Origin: Candidatus Woesearchaeota archaeon
Lineage (GTDB): Archaea; Nanobdellota; Nanobdellia; Woesearchaeales; ARS49
DNA length: 12,460 nt
Assembly (NCBI GenBank): GCA_016203345.1
Contig: JACQMZ010000078.1
Coordinates: 1 to 12,460, forward strand
Direction of reading: 5' to 3'
Below the pieces are notes generated by a model. The model saw nothing but the letters and a program-made list of their open reading frames with translations, was not told the DNA's origin and made no database searches. A program made the translations under genes and the position numbers. Positions 12,449-12,460 of this stretch are shown one piece after another; the stretch's first letter is position 1; every line of letters starts with the position of its first letter.

Positions 12449-12460
12449 CTACGTTAAGAT

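Noticed and set aside
11556..12451. Methyltransferase segment as a classical insertion sequence
   Set aside because: There is no transposase and no target-site duplication outside the inverted repeats.
1..12460. CRISPR array
   Set aside because: No regularly spaced identical repeats were seen. The repeated hairpins are irregularly spaced and differ in sequence.

Overview
The window looks archaeal, most likely from a small-genome (DPANN-type) lineage with mid-range GC. The evidence is an archaeal/eukaryal-type Trm1 tRNA m2,2G26 methyltransferase, an XPD/Rad3-type Fe-S helicase, transketolase split into two subunits, an AbrB-PIN toxin-antitoxin pair, and promoters that are TATA boxes about 26-28 nt upstream of start codons (leaderless mRNAs). 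Genes inside operons instead use Shine-Dalgarno sites; the one before the transketolase C subunit is GAGGTGATC. The DPANN assignment is an inference from gene types and cannot be settled from this sequence alone.

Layout. Positions 1-3271 (minus strand) hold a carbon/NADP operon: transketolase N subunit, transketolase C subunit with an unusual C-terminal extra domain, a 50-residue zinc-ribbon protein overlapping it by ATGA, NAD kinase, and a HAD phosphatase cut by the window edge. Positions 3327-4353 (minus) hold a small PD-(D/E)XK nuclease-like gene and a vapBC operon. A tiny membrane protein (4402-4566, plus) diverges from vapB and converges on thioredoxin reductase (4577-5518, minus). NAD kinase makes NADP, which thioredoxin reductase uses in reduced form.

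Positions 5519-5992 are decayed: a truncated DUF1653-like gene, a relic with an in-frame stop, a 39-bp direct duplication and a hairpin repeat. A charged zinc-binding protein (5993-6499, minus) and the XPD-like helicase (6576-8432, plus) diverge from closely packed promoters. After the helicase comes a broken purH (AICAR transformylase) remnant. Two minus-strand genes for exported or membrane-anchored Cys-containing proteins follow, then trm1 (plus) and a class I SAM methyltransferase (plus).

The most unusual signal is a family of at least seven intergenic hairpins (947-990, 5933-5979, 8441-8475, 9797-9837, 11511-11555, 11596-11633, 12364-12410). They differ in sequence but share one architecture: an AT-rich outer stem built on GAATTT/AAATTC, often a one-base bulge, a short GARY/RYTC stem, tandem GA opposite GA mismatches, a GC-rich inner stem and a 3-4 nt loop. 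Two copies lie inside ~100-bp inverted repeats that bracket the last methyltransferase gene like a cassette. This family, and the bracketed gene, are the best candidates for something undescribed.
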